Shown piece by piece: positions 56,839-64,000 of a stretch of DNA of 64,000 nucleotides (its first letter is position 1; each line of letters starts with the position of its first letter). The stretch spans positions 25,842 to 89,841 of the forward strand of contig QBVD01000063.1 in the NCBI GenBank assembly GCA_003058525.1, written 5' to 3'. Made by a program: the position numbers and the translations under genes. Under the pieces are notes generated by a model. The model saw only the letters and a program-made list of their open reading frames with translations, searched no databases and was not told the DNA's origin. The DNA is from a gamma proteobacterium symbiont of Ctena orbiculata (GTDB lineage Bacteria; Pseudomonadota; Gammaproteobacteria; Chromatiales; Chromatiaceae).

Positions 56839-59409
56839 CTATGCGCGTGTCACCTTGACACCGCACTTCTTGTAGTCCGTCTCTTTCGAGAGCGGATCGG
56901 TCTGGTCGAGGGTCAGTTTGTTGACCAGGCGTCCGGCATCGAACCAGGGCACGAAGATCAGGCCCTCGGGACACTTGTTGCGACCCTTGGTGTCGACCTT
57001 GCACACGATCTCGCCACGACGGGTGGTGAGCTTGGCCAGCGCACCGTTACGCAGACGACGTTTCTTGGCGTCTTTCGGGTGCATGTAGACCACCGCGTCG
57101 GGTACCGCACGATAGAGTTCGGGAATGCGACGGGTCATCGAACCGGAGTGCCAGTGCTCCAATACACGGCCGGTACAGAGCCACAGATCGTACTCTTTAT
57201 CCGGCGGCTCGGCGGCCGCCTCATAGGGCGCCGTGATGATGTTGGCCTTGCCGTCAGGCTTGCCGTAGAACTTGACCCCTTCGCCCTTGGCGACATGGGG
57301 ATCGTAGCCTTCGCGGAAACGCCACAGGGTCTCCTTGCCGTCGATCACAGGCCAGCGCATACCGCGGACCTTGTGGTAGGTATCGAAGTCGGCCATCTCG
57401 TGACCCTTCTTCGGGATGCCCTCGACGGAATTGAAGAGACGATACTCTTCGAACAGCCCCTTCTGTACATAGAAACCGAAGTCAGCCGACTCGTCGTTGT
57501 CGTACTTGTTGCCGCGGCTGTCGGTGACCTGTTCCACCGGGAACTTGTCGACCTGGCCGTTGGCGTAGAGCACGTCAAACAGGGTCTTGCCCGCATACTC
57601 AGGCATTTTCGCGATGAGGTCTGCAGGCCAGACATCCTCGACCTTGACGTATTTGGCGAACTCCATGACCTGCCAGACGTCAGATTTGGCCTCACCCGGT
57701 GCGGCAACCTGCTGACGCCAGAACTGGGTACGACGTTCTGCGTTACCGTAGGCACCCTCTTTCTCGATCCACATGGCGGTCGGCAGGATCAGGTCTGCGG
57801 CCTGGGCCGATACCGTCGGATAGGGGTCGGAGACGGTGATGAAGTTGTCCGGGTTGCGCCAACCGGGATAACTCTCGTCATTCATGTTGGCCGCAGCCTG
57901 CATGTTGTTGTTACACATGACCCAGAAGGTATTCATCTTGCCGTCGTTGAGGGCGCGATGCATGGCGACCGCATGGATCAGGGTCTTGCCCATGGGCTTG
58001 CCGCTGATGTCGGTCTGATCGGCGCCATCGGTTTTACCGTTGGCCCTGGGGATCGTACCGGCCGGCAGCTTCCAGGTCTTCTCGGCGAACTTACAGTGGG
58101 CATCCTTCTTGGTCACCAGGTCTGCGGGCAGACGGTGGGTGAAGGTGCCGACCTCGCGTGCGGTACCGCAAGCGGAGGGCTGACCAGTAAGGGAGAAGGG
58201 GCTGTTGCCGGGTTCTGAGATCTTGCCCATCAACAGGTGGACGTTATAACAGAGGCCGTTGACCCAGACACCACGGGTATGCTGGTTGAAACCCATGGTC
58301 CAGTAAGAGGAGACCTTCTTCTTGGGATCGGCGTAGGCTTTGGCCAGTCTCAGCAGTTTGTCCTTCGGTACCTTGGAGAGCTTGGAGGTGTACTCCAGGG
58401 TGTAGGGTTCAACCGACTTGGCGTACTCTTCGAAACTGATCTTGGTGAGCTTGCCCTTGTTCCGGTTCTTGGCCGCCTTCTCGCGGGGATCATTGGCACG
58501 CAGACCGTAACCGATATCGGTCGGGGTCTTGGTGAAGTTGACGTGCTTGTCGATGAACTCCTTGTTATAGGCCTTGTTCTGGATGATGTAGTTGGCGATG
58601 TAGTTGAGGATCGCCAGATCGGTCTGTGGTTCGAACACCATGCCGTTGTCCGCCAGCTCGTAGCAGCGATGCTCGAAGGTGGAGAGCACATGGACTTCGC
58701 AGCCGGGCTTGGTCAGGCGGGTGTCGGTGAGACGGGACCAGAGAATCGGGTGCATCTCCGCCATGTTGGCGCCCCACAGCACGAAGACATCGGCGTGCTC
58801 CAGATCGTCGTAACAGCCCATCGGTTCATCGATACCGAAGGCGCGCATGAAGGCGCCCACCGCAGAGGCCATGCAGTGGCGGGCGTTGGGTTCAAGGCTG
58901 TTGGAACGGAAACCGGCCTTCAACAGTTTCTGTGCGGCATAGCCTTCCCACACGGTCCACTGACCGGAGCCAAACATGCCGACGCCTTTCGGACCCTTGG
59001 CCTTACGGGCAGCGACCCATTTCTCGGCCATCGTCTTGAAGGCCTCTTCCCAGGAAACGGCTTCGAATTTACCGTTCTTGTCATACTTGCCGTTGGTTTT
59101 GCGCAACAGCGGTTTGGTCAGCCGATCCTCACCATAGAGGATCTTCGGCAGAAAGTAGCCCTTGATACAGTTGAGGCCCTTGTTGACCGGTGCGTCAGGA
59201 TCGCCCTGACTGGCCACGACTTTACCGTCTTTTACACCCATCAGTACGCTGCAGCCGGTACCGCAGTAACGGCAGGCAGCCTTGTCCCAACGAATGCCGT
59301 CGTCTGCATCGGCAGCAACGGTTTGGCTGACCGGCAGGGTAACACCAGCCACGGAGGCTGCTGCGGCCACTGCATTACTCTTAATAAAATCTCTTCTAGT
59401 TAATTTCAC
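56839..59409 (-). CDS. napA: Periplasmic nitrate reductase catalytic subunit
   Basis: An 856-aa molybdoenzyme reducing nitrate to nitrite in the periplasm. Tat signal T-R-R-D-F-I-K; cluster motif C-R-Y-C-G-T-G-C-S with L-N-C-I-K-G; Mo-ligand Cys in A-R-H-C-M-A-S-A; and the C-terminal [12 protein letters not shown]. Overlap with napD is 14 bases. Its length is normal for NapA. Confidence 0.97.
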   Translation of the reverse strand: MKLTRRDFIKSNAVAAAASVAGVTLPVSQTVAADADDGIRWDKAACRYCGTGCSVLMGVKDGKVVASQGDPDAPVNKGLNCIKGYFLPKILYGEDRLTKPLLRKTNGKYDKNGKFEAVSWEEAFKTMAEKWVAARKAKGPKGVGMFGSGQWTVWEGYAAQKLLKAGFRSNSLEPNARHCMASAVGAFMRAFGIDEPMGCYDDLEHADVFVLWGANMAEMHPILWSRLTDTRLTKPGCEVHVLSTFEHRCYELADNGMVFEPQTDLAILNYIANYIIQNKAYNKEFIDKHVNFTKTPTDIGYGLRANDPREKAAKNRNKGKLTKISFEEYAKSVEPYTLEYTSKLSKVPKDKLLRLAKAYADPKKKVSSYWTMGFNQHTRGVWVNGLCYNVHLLMGKISEPGNSPFSLTGQPSACGTAREVGTFTHRLPADLVTKKDAHCKFAEKTWKLPAGTIPRANGKTDGADQTDISGKPMGKTLIHAVAMHRALNDGKMNTFWVMCNNNMQAAANMNDESYPGWRNPDNFITVSDPYPTVSAQAADLILPTAMWIEKEGAYGNAERRTQFWRQQVAAPGEAKSDVWQVMEFAKYVKVEDVWPADLIAKMPEYAGKTLFDVLYANGQVDKFPVEQVTDSRGNKYDNDESADFGFYVQKGLFEEYRLFNSVEGIPKKGHEMADFDTYHKVRGMRWPVIDGKETLWRFREGYDPHVAKGEGVKFYGKPDGKANIITAPYEAAAEPPDKEYDLWLCTGRVLEHWHSGSMTRRIPELYRAVPDAVVYMHPKDAKKRRLRNGALAKLTTRRGEIVCKVDTKGRNKCPEGLIFVPWFDAGRLVNKLTLDQTDPLSKETDYKKCGVKVTRA

Positions 59410-59665
59410 GGTTCATTTCCTCCATCGACTCTTCACCGCCAAAGTGATAAATCAAAACAGTGTTCACGACGCCTTTCACGTCACGAAGGGCATTCATGGT
59501 GTCTGACACGGGTGACATCGACTCACCCTCGTCCTCAATAGTGACAATCAATTTGTCTTCCTCGGTTCCTCCATGGACCTCGACTCCCTGGAACCCTTGC
59601 AGGCGTTGGCACACCTCGGCTCCCTGGGTCGGTTTGGTATGGACGATCAAGCTGCATATATTCAT
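59396..59665 (-). CDS. napD: NapA-signal-binding chaperone
   Basis: An 89-aa ferredoxin-like-fold protein that binds the Tat signal of NapA and prevents early export. It starts M-N-I-C-S-L-I-V and has G-V-E-V-H-G and [10 protein letters not shown] family segments. It overlaps both napF (4 bases) and napA (14 bases). Confidence 0.93.
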   Translation of the reverse strand: MNICSLIVHTKPTQGAEVCQRLQGFQGVEVHGGTEEDKLIVTIEDEGESMSPVSDTMNALRDVKGVVNTVLIYHFGGEESMEEMNREIN

Positions 59666-60213
59666 GGATTGAGCATCTCCTCACGGACTTTTGTTGATAC
59701 CGCGTGGTCATTTGAAATGGGGGTAATTGTTATTGATTTACCCGGACAAACTGCGACGCAGGCCCCGCAGCCGGTACAGATTGAGAGATCGGGTTGCGGC
59801 TGTGAGCGGCCGCCCGTCTGAAGCTGAAACCGAATTGCACGTTCCTCGCAGATGTCGCCGCAGCTTCTGCAGACAACGCCATTGAGGGAGAGGCACGACT
59901 GTTCGATTTCGATCTCAAGCAACCAGGGTGGAGTGGATAAATCGTCGGGGAATTCCAAAGCCTTGGGTTGGCACGCCTTTACGCAGTCGCCGCAAAATGT
60001 GCAATGGCCCCGTGTGAAGTCAATCACAGGGAAACCGCCAGACCCGTTGATGATAATTGCGGGTTGGCATGCCTTGATGCACTCATCGCAACGGTTGCAG
60101 AGTTCCAGGAAGCTGGAATCTCCAATCGACCAGGGTGGATGTATGCCTCTGTGGCGACTGTTGACGTCGCCACGGAGGAACTGAACTCTGTCTATGGATA
60201 TATCCACAATCAT
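59662..60213 (-). CDS. napF: Ferredoxin-type protein NapF
   Basis: A 183-aa cytoplasmic iron-sulfur protein, first gene of the nap operon. Four Cys groups are seen: C-N-R-C-D-E-C-I-K-A-C, C-T-F-C-G-D-C-V-K-A-C, C-R-S-C-G-D-I-C and C-T-G-C-G-A-C-V-A-V-C-P. NapF is thought to help mature NapA. The upstream 280 bases contain the FNR-like and NarL-like sites listed separately. Confidence 0.95.
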   Translation of the reverse strand: MIVDISIDRVQFLRGDVNSRHRGIHPPWSIGDSSFLELCNRCDECIKACQPAIIINGSGGFPVIDFTRGHCTFCGDCVKACQPKALEFPDDLSTPPWLLEIEIEQSCLSLNGVVCRSCGDICEERAIRFQLQTGGRSQPQPDLSICTGCGACVAVCPGKSITITPISNDHAVSTKVREEMLNP

Positions 60214-60309
60214 GCCTCAATCGAGGTAGTCGAATCGGCGAAAGCTCACCGGATTAAGTGACAATTTCTCAATGAGCCTAAAGTGTTTCACCAGAGGGGT
60301 GCGACCGCT

Positions 60310-60323
60310 TTGACACGGATCAA
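60310..60323. promoter_or_regulatory. FNR/ANR-like site upstream of nap
   Basis: TTGAC-ACGG-ATCAA matches the FNR consensus TTGAT-N4-ATCAA at nine of ten positions. Its centre is about 103 bases before the napF start, suitable for oxygen-responsive activation. Confidence 0.7.
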
Positions 60324-60369
60324 GGATTGAATGGAAAAGATTAAGAAATTATTAATAGAATCAAGAAGT

Positions 60370-60385
60370 TACCAATATTTTGGTA
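60370..60385. promoter_or_regulatory. NarL/NarP-type 7-2-7 site 1
   Basis: TACCAATATTTTGGTA is a near-perfect inverted repeat of two heptamers spaced by two bases, the arrangement used by NarL/NarP dimers. It lies upstream of the FNR-like site. Confidence 0.6.
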
Positions 60386-60393
60386 GTCTCTGT

Positions 60394-60409
60394 TACTACT
60401 ATTTGGGTA
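60394..60409. promoter_or_regulatory. NarL/NarP-type 7-2-7 site 2
   Basis: TACTACTATTTGGGTA has the same 7-2-7 spacing; the right heptamer (TACCCAA on the other strand) is closer to consensus than the left. Its centre is 24 bases from site 1. Confidence 0.5.
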
Positions 60410-60493
60410 GATTGTATATCGTATGAGGTAGAGAATCGGGTTGATGGACGAAAATAATGACTTGAACGGATCGGTTAGAGGCGGTTGAAATGA

Positions 60494-61156
60494 CTAACGG
60501 CCAGCGGTGATTCCCTCTTTCAGTGCCCGCACAGCCGCTTCGGTTCGGGAGTGCAGGTTGAGCTTCTTGAGTAGATGCTTGACATGTACCTTGACCGTTC
60601 CTTCAGAGATATTCAGGACATTCGCAATCTGTTTGTTGCTCTGGCCCTGGGCGATGCATTGCAAAATCTCCTTCTCCCTGGCAGTCAGCGAGGTGATGGG
60701 ATCCTTCACTTTGAGTTTGTCATCCTCCCTCAGTGCTTTCGCCAGTAATTGAGTCAGGTGGTCGCTGATCACCAGGGAGCCTTTCACCGCCTTACGGATC
60801 GATTTCAGGATATCCTCGGGTTCCATATCCTTCAGCAGATAGCCGTCCGCACCCAGGCGTAAGGCGGTCAGTACATCCTCTTCATTATCGGACACGGTGA
60901 GCATAAGTACCCTGGAATCGATCTCCTGTTCTCTGATCGCCTTCAGGGTTTCGAGTCCGTTCATGCCCTTCATATTGATATCCAGCAGGATCAGGTCCGG
61001 ATTGAACTGTTTCGCCACTACCAGACCGTCCGGTCCGTTGGCGGCCTCACCCACCAACTCCAGGGTATCATCCATATCGATCAGATCGGATACACCCTTC
61101 CTGAACAGAGGATGATCATCGATAGTGAGTACGGTGTAGGTTTGTTGTTCAGCCAT
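60494..61156 (-). CDS. NarL/FixJ-family response regulator (NarL/NarP-like)
   Basis: A 220-aa two-domain regulator. The receiver has D-D-H-P-L-F, phospho-Asp in L-I-L-L-D-I-N-M-K-G, and Lys in Y-L-L-K-D. The C-terminal LuxR-type DNA-binding helix-turn-helix reads L-T-A-R-E-K-E-I-L-Q and S-E-G-T-V-K-V-H-V-K-H. It overlaps the sensor gene by 8 bases and sits directly upstream of nap, so it probably controls it in response to nitrate. Confidence 0.93.
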   Translation of the reverse strand: MAEQQTYTVLTIDDHPLFRKGVSDLIDMDDTLELVGEAANGPDGLVVAKQFNPDLILLDINMKGMNGLETLKAIREQEIDSRVLMLTVSDNEEDVLTALRLGADGYLLKDMEPEDILKSIRKAVKGSLVISDHLTQLLAKALREDDKLKVKDPITSLTAREKEILQCIAQGQSNKQIANVLNISEGTVKVHVKHLLKKLNLHSRTEAAVRALKEGITAGR

Positions 61157-63083
61157 GTTTTAACTGCTCGATCAACATCTTCTTGGATTCACTGTTGGAG
61201 GCGTCCGTAATATTGAAATTGAGATCTATGCGGGTGCCGCCACCTGCCGGTTCGTTGATGGTCAATGTTCCGCCCAGCCACTCAGCACGCTCTTTCATGA
61301 TAGGCAGTCCATAATGTTGCATCATATCACTTTCGTCATTGATTCCGATGCCGTCATCCTCGATGCTGACATTGACCCGTCCCGTCTGATTGCACTCCAG
61401 CACCACCCTGGCCCGTCTTGCATTGGCATGGCGAATGACGTTCGAGAGCGCCTCGCGGATGATCTGTATGATGTGAATCTCCGCATTGGGCGTGAATTGA
61501 CAATTTCCGATATGGTTGGTGTATTCAATAACAATTCCTGATCTGTTTTCAAACTCCTCAACAGTCTCCTTGATCAGTTTGCCCAGGTCGGCGTCGGTCA
61601 CCCTGAGCCTGAAGGTGGTCAACAGTTCCCGTAGTTGTCGATAGGCGCCGTTGAGTGCAGAGCGCAAGGCCGCGCTAACCAACAAAATATCTTTTTTATC
61701 ACGCTCATCGTTTATCGACTTCTCCAACTTGGCTACCTGGATCTTCAGGTAGGAGAGGGATTGGGCAATGGAGTCATGCAGCTCTCTTGCGATGACACTG
61801 CGTTCCTCCATTAATGAGAGCTTTCGACTCTGGGTCACTTGCTGTGCGACGTTGATTGCCAGGGCAATATGGCTGGCAACGGTCTCCAACAGGCGCTCCT
61901 GCCACTCCTCCAGCTGCGTGGATACGGGAAATTCCACCAGCAATACGCCGTATTGCTGGGTCTTGTCCCTGATTGGTGTGGAAAACACATTGACAGGCGC
62001 ATGGGTATCTGACTTGGCGATTTTGAAGGTATGTGATCTGCCCTCACCGAGGCAGACCGCACACTGATTGTCCGGTTTTTCCTTTGAAAGGATATCGGTG
62101 TCTCGCGTGGAGGCATATCGATAGGCATGTTGATCGCCGGGTTGACCGAGACAGATTGTGCCGTTATTCACGCCCAATAACGCCTCGATATCGTGTATCA
62201 CCGCGATCAGTACATCTTCGCTCAACGTGGAGTCGCTCAACCGCTTGGTCGCGGAATAGAGCAGTTCCAGTGTGCGATTGCTCTGTTCCAGATCATGGGT
62301 CTTTTTTCGTACCCGGTTTTCAAGATCCGCATAGATCACGGAAAGATCCTCGGCCATTACATTAAACGCCTGACCCAGTTGACCCAGTTCGTCATCACTG
62401 AGATAGCGGCTACGTATGGAAAAGTCGCCGTGTCGTGCCGCATTGGCGCAGGCCAGCAGATCACGCAGCGGATTGAGTACCCGTGTCTTGGTCAGATAGA
62501 GGCTGATCAGTGCAACCAGAAACGTCAGGGTCAACAGTATGATCTGGATGATTCTGAGTTGTTGATTTATCTCTTCGGCATCGAATTCGAGGGCCTCGAC
62601 AAATCTGTGGATATCGTCGACGAAGTTGTCCACCAATGACAGATAGTTACGCTGACTGATGTCGAGTTGGCGCCTTTCATTGTTCGATAGGGAAGTGGAT
62701 GCGCTCAATTTCAGGTAATCTTCCAAATTGGGCAGCATCAGCTCCCGCCATTGGGATTCGACTTTTTCATAGCTTTCGGTGACTTTTTTATGGGGTCCCT
62801 TTGTCAGTACATCGTGGATTCGGTGACTGAACAGGCGTTGATTATATTCAGTGACCAGCTCCCTGGTCCGGGTGGTGGCCAATTCGTCATGGAACTTCGT
62901 TCTATGCACCAGGCTGCTGGCGATACGATAGGATTGCATGCGCAATGTACCGGCCTGATTGATGGCTGCGGCGTAGCCTTCGGCGGTTTCAGCAATGATC
63001 ATCGAACTCACCATTCCCGATACCGCCAGGATGAAGAGGATGGTGATAACCGTTCCGAATCGGAGTAGAAGAGAGTTTTTCAC
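61149..63083 (-). CDS. NarX-like nitrate/nitrite sensor kinase
   Basis: A 644-aa membrane kinase. After the first helix (about 6-28) comes the P-box, A-I-N-Q-A-G-T-L-R-M-Q-S-Y-R, the nitrate-binding signature of NarX/NarQ. The rest is: second helix near 175-195, HAMP, a central GAF-like region with C-A-V-C-L-G-E-G, a HisKA_3 box R-E-L-H-D-S-I-A-Q, and an ATPase domain with D-D-G-I-G. It overlaps the regulator by 8 bases. Confidence 0.94.
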   Translation of the reverse strand: MKNSLLLRFGTVITILFILAVSGMVSSMIIAETAEGYAAAINQAGTLRMQSYRIASSLVHRTKFHDELATTRTRELVTEYNQRLFSHRIHDVLTKGPHKKVTESYEKVESQWRELMLPNLEDYLKLSASTSLSNNERRQLDISQRNYLSLVDNFVDDIHRFVEALEFDAEEINQQLRIIQIILLTLTFLVALISLYLTKTRVLNPLRDLLACANAARHGDFSIRSRYLSDDELGQLGQAFNVMAEDLSVIYADLENRVRKKTHDLEQSNRTLELLYSATKRLSDSTLSEDVLIAVIHDIEALLGVNNGTICLGQPGDQHAYRYASTRDTDILSKEKPDNQCAVCLGEGRSHTFKIAKSDTHAPVNVFSTPIRDKTQQYGVLLVEFPVSTQLEEWQERLLETVASHIALAINVAQQVTQSRKLSLMEERSVIARELHDSIAQSLSYLKIQVAKLEKSINDERDKKDILLVSAALRSALNGAYRQLRELLTTFRLRVTDADLGKLIKETVEEFENRSGIVIEYTNHIGNCQFTPNAEIHIIQIIREALSNVIRHANARRARVVLECNQTGRVNVSIEDDGIGINDESDMMQHYGLPIMKERAEWLGGTLTINEPAGGGTRIDLNFNITDASNSESKKMLIEQLKHG

Positions 63084-63305
63084 AGTGGGATACTCTACTG
63101 ATTAGTGTCTCAAGGTGATCGATGTTATCAGTGTGGGATACAGCCGTCAGCCACGATGCCGCAATGGGAGCGATCCTGGCCAAGGGAATGTCGGTCCACT
63201 CTGGTCCGGGAGTGGGTAAGGGTCAGGGAAAACGACTATATTTACCATTGATTGGTGTCACTCGTACGCCGCATCCCTAATGTTTCCGTCAATCAGAGGT
63301 TGAAT

Positions 63306-63677
63306 ATGTCGTCGGAGCAGTCAAAAGAGAAACTGGACCGGATCGTCGCCCAGGCACGTCGCGACAGGGAACAGCGGGAGAAGGGTTATCGGGAACAGGC
63401 ACTGAAGCTCTATCCATGGGTTTGCGGCCGTTGTGCGAGGGAGTTTACCCGGGAAAATCTCAGGGAGCTGACGGTACATCATCGCGATCATAATCATGAT
63501 AACAATCCTCCGGACGGTAGCAATTGGGAATTGCTGTGTATCTATTGTCATGATAATGAACATTCGCGCCACCTCGATGCGGATGCCGGGTACTCCTCTG
63601 CCGAAACAGCTGCGAACCGTGCCAGTACCTATCAGCCTTTCGGTGAGTTGGCCGATCTACTGAAACAGAAAAAGTAA
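63306..63677 (+). CDS. yajD: YajD-type HNH nuclease family protein
   Basis: A 123-aa protein with an HNH-type zinc site: C-G-R-C-A-R-E-F, V-H-H-R-D-H-N-H-D-N-N-P-P, W-E-L-L-C-I-Y-C-H-D-N-E-H. Family members resemble restriction-type nucleases, but cellular function is poorly known. The ATG at 63306 has AGAGG six bases upstream and is preferred over an upstream ATG at 63252. Confidence 0.92.
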   Translation: MSSEQSKEKLDRIVAQARRDREQREKGYREQALKLYPWVCGRCAREFTRENLRELTVHHRDHNHDNNPPDGSNWELLCIYCHDNEHSRHLDADAGYSSAETAANRASTYQPFGELADLLKQKK

Positions 63678-64000
63678 TCTATTTGGTCGCCGGGTTAATA
63701 GGCACTGTCTGGGAAGAATAGCGCTTACTTAAACCAAGAATCACCGTCATCCCGTATATGGTCTCCTCCCGTTTTGCAAGACAGGGTAAGGTCGTTGACA
63801 GGGACAGGGTTGCTTCCGTATATCCGGCCTATTGACGAAGGTATCACTTCCCTTCTGGCCCCGATGAAGTGCGCGCGTATTGTCCTCTTCGGCGTAACGG
63901 CCTTTCCGGCCACCGGAATGATCAGGTTTTCAATACGCTGGTCTCACCTGTTATGTCATCGTCCACTACCATGTCATCGCAATTCCGGACAGGTTAACTG
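63678..64000. other. Window-end region without a clear gene
   Basis: A minus-strand open frame ending at 63725 runs about 70 codons from a TGA near 63943 and reads as a basic domain with a polar end (I-G-R-I-Y-G-S-N-P-V-P). It has no good start and may be a gene remnant. Nothing else is recognised. Confidence 0.3.

Noticed and set aside
56815..58218. Long plus-strand open frame opposite napA
   Set aside because: It is the reverse of a highly conserved gene with complete catalytic motifs. Stop-free antisense frames are expected from its codon usage.
58237..59403. Second long plus-strand frame opposite napA
   Set aside because: Same reason; the encoded sequence has no recognisable motif and is biased to Val/Gly/Asp as expected from antisense reading.
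63725..63943. Minus-strand frame at the window end
   Set aside because: No start and no family; probably a remnant or chance frame.
1..64000. CRISPR arrays, insertion sequences, integrases, rRNA or tRNA genes
   Set aside because: Scanned for regularly spaced repeats, transposase or integrase motifs and RNA gene signatures. None was found.

Overview
This window looks like chromosomal DNA of a facultatively anaerobic gammaproteobacterium. The evidence is a complete periplasmic nitrate reductase operon (napFDAGHBC) beside a NarX/NarL-type pair, a MoaA, RppH, PtsP, ArgF and ArgD of gammaproteobacterial type, a FimV-like protein and a PEP-CTERM-type sorting tail. The mixture of nap, a second periplasmic molybdoenzyme with a multihaem cytochrome, a group 3b-type NiFe hydrogenase and pyruvate:ferredoxin oxidoreductase would suit a sulfur-oxidising sediment or symbiont lineage (Chromatiales or Sedimenticola-like). 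That placement is an inference: no sulfur-oxidation gene and no RNA gene is seen here.

Layout. 1-4.0 kb: the end of a probable TSUP permease, a membrane HEAT/TPR-like protein, a DUF502 protein and an AT-rich accessory stretch with a VPxPA/PEP-CTERM-type protein and a tiny Cys-rich ORF. 4.0-10.7 kb: an unrecognised 356-aa gene flanked by two copies of the 3' end of an RND pump gene, the RND pump and its adaptor, and a dienelactone-hydrolase-like protein with altered catalytic residues. 11.1-19.7 kb: nifJ, divergent from a sulfhydrogenase-type operon (beta, gamma, delta, alpha, maturation protease) that contains a large inverted-repeat element. 19.8-23.1 kb: a kinase-HDOD-GAF fusion and a phosphatase-like protein lacking its catalytic Cys and Arg.

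23.1-33.1 kb: the most unusual region. A minus-strand operon encodes a 12-haem membrane-anchored cytochrome, a four-cluster Fe-S subunit, a Tat-exported molybdopterin oxidoreductase and a TorD-like chaperone. A divergent plus-strand operon encodes a PhnD-like periplasmic sensor, a histidine kinase and a sigma-54 activator. Between them lie a near-consensus sigma-54 promoter facing the respiratory operon and a phased array of GTTAC half-sites. This looks like a self-contained, substrate-induced anaerobic respiratory system whose substrate is not evident.

33.3-41.3 kb: an Ig-like repeat surface protein, YceI, a HIRAN protein, small proteins, a HAD phosphatase, RppH and PtsP. 41.4-46.5 kb: an eight-gene minus-strand operon built around a small Ras-like GTPase, roadblock-type proteins, a degenerate receiver protein, a FimV-like TPR protein, a PAS protein and a cytoplasmic PhnD-like protein. 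47-53.6 kb: an SH3 protein, argF, argD (with a possible leader attenuator), a CopD-like protein, an MscS-like channel and moaA. 53.8-63.1 kb: nap and narXL-like genes, with FNR-like and paired NarL/NarP-type sites upstream of napF. The window ends with a YajD-type HNH protein. A roughly 22-nt motif with core TGTTAACAGGCCCTA recurs between genes.
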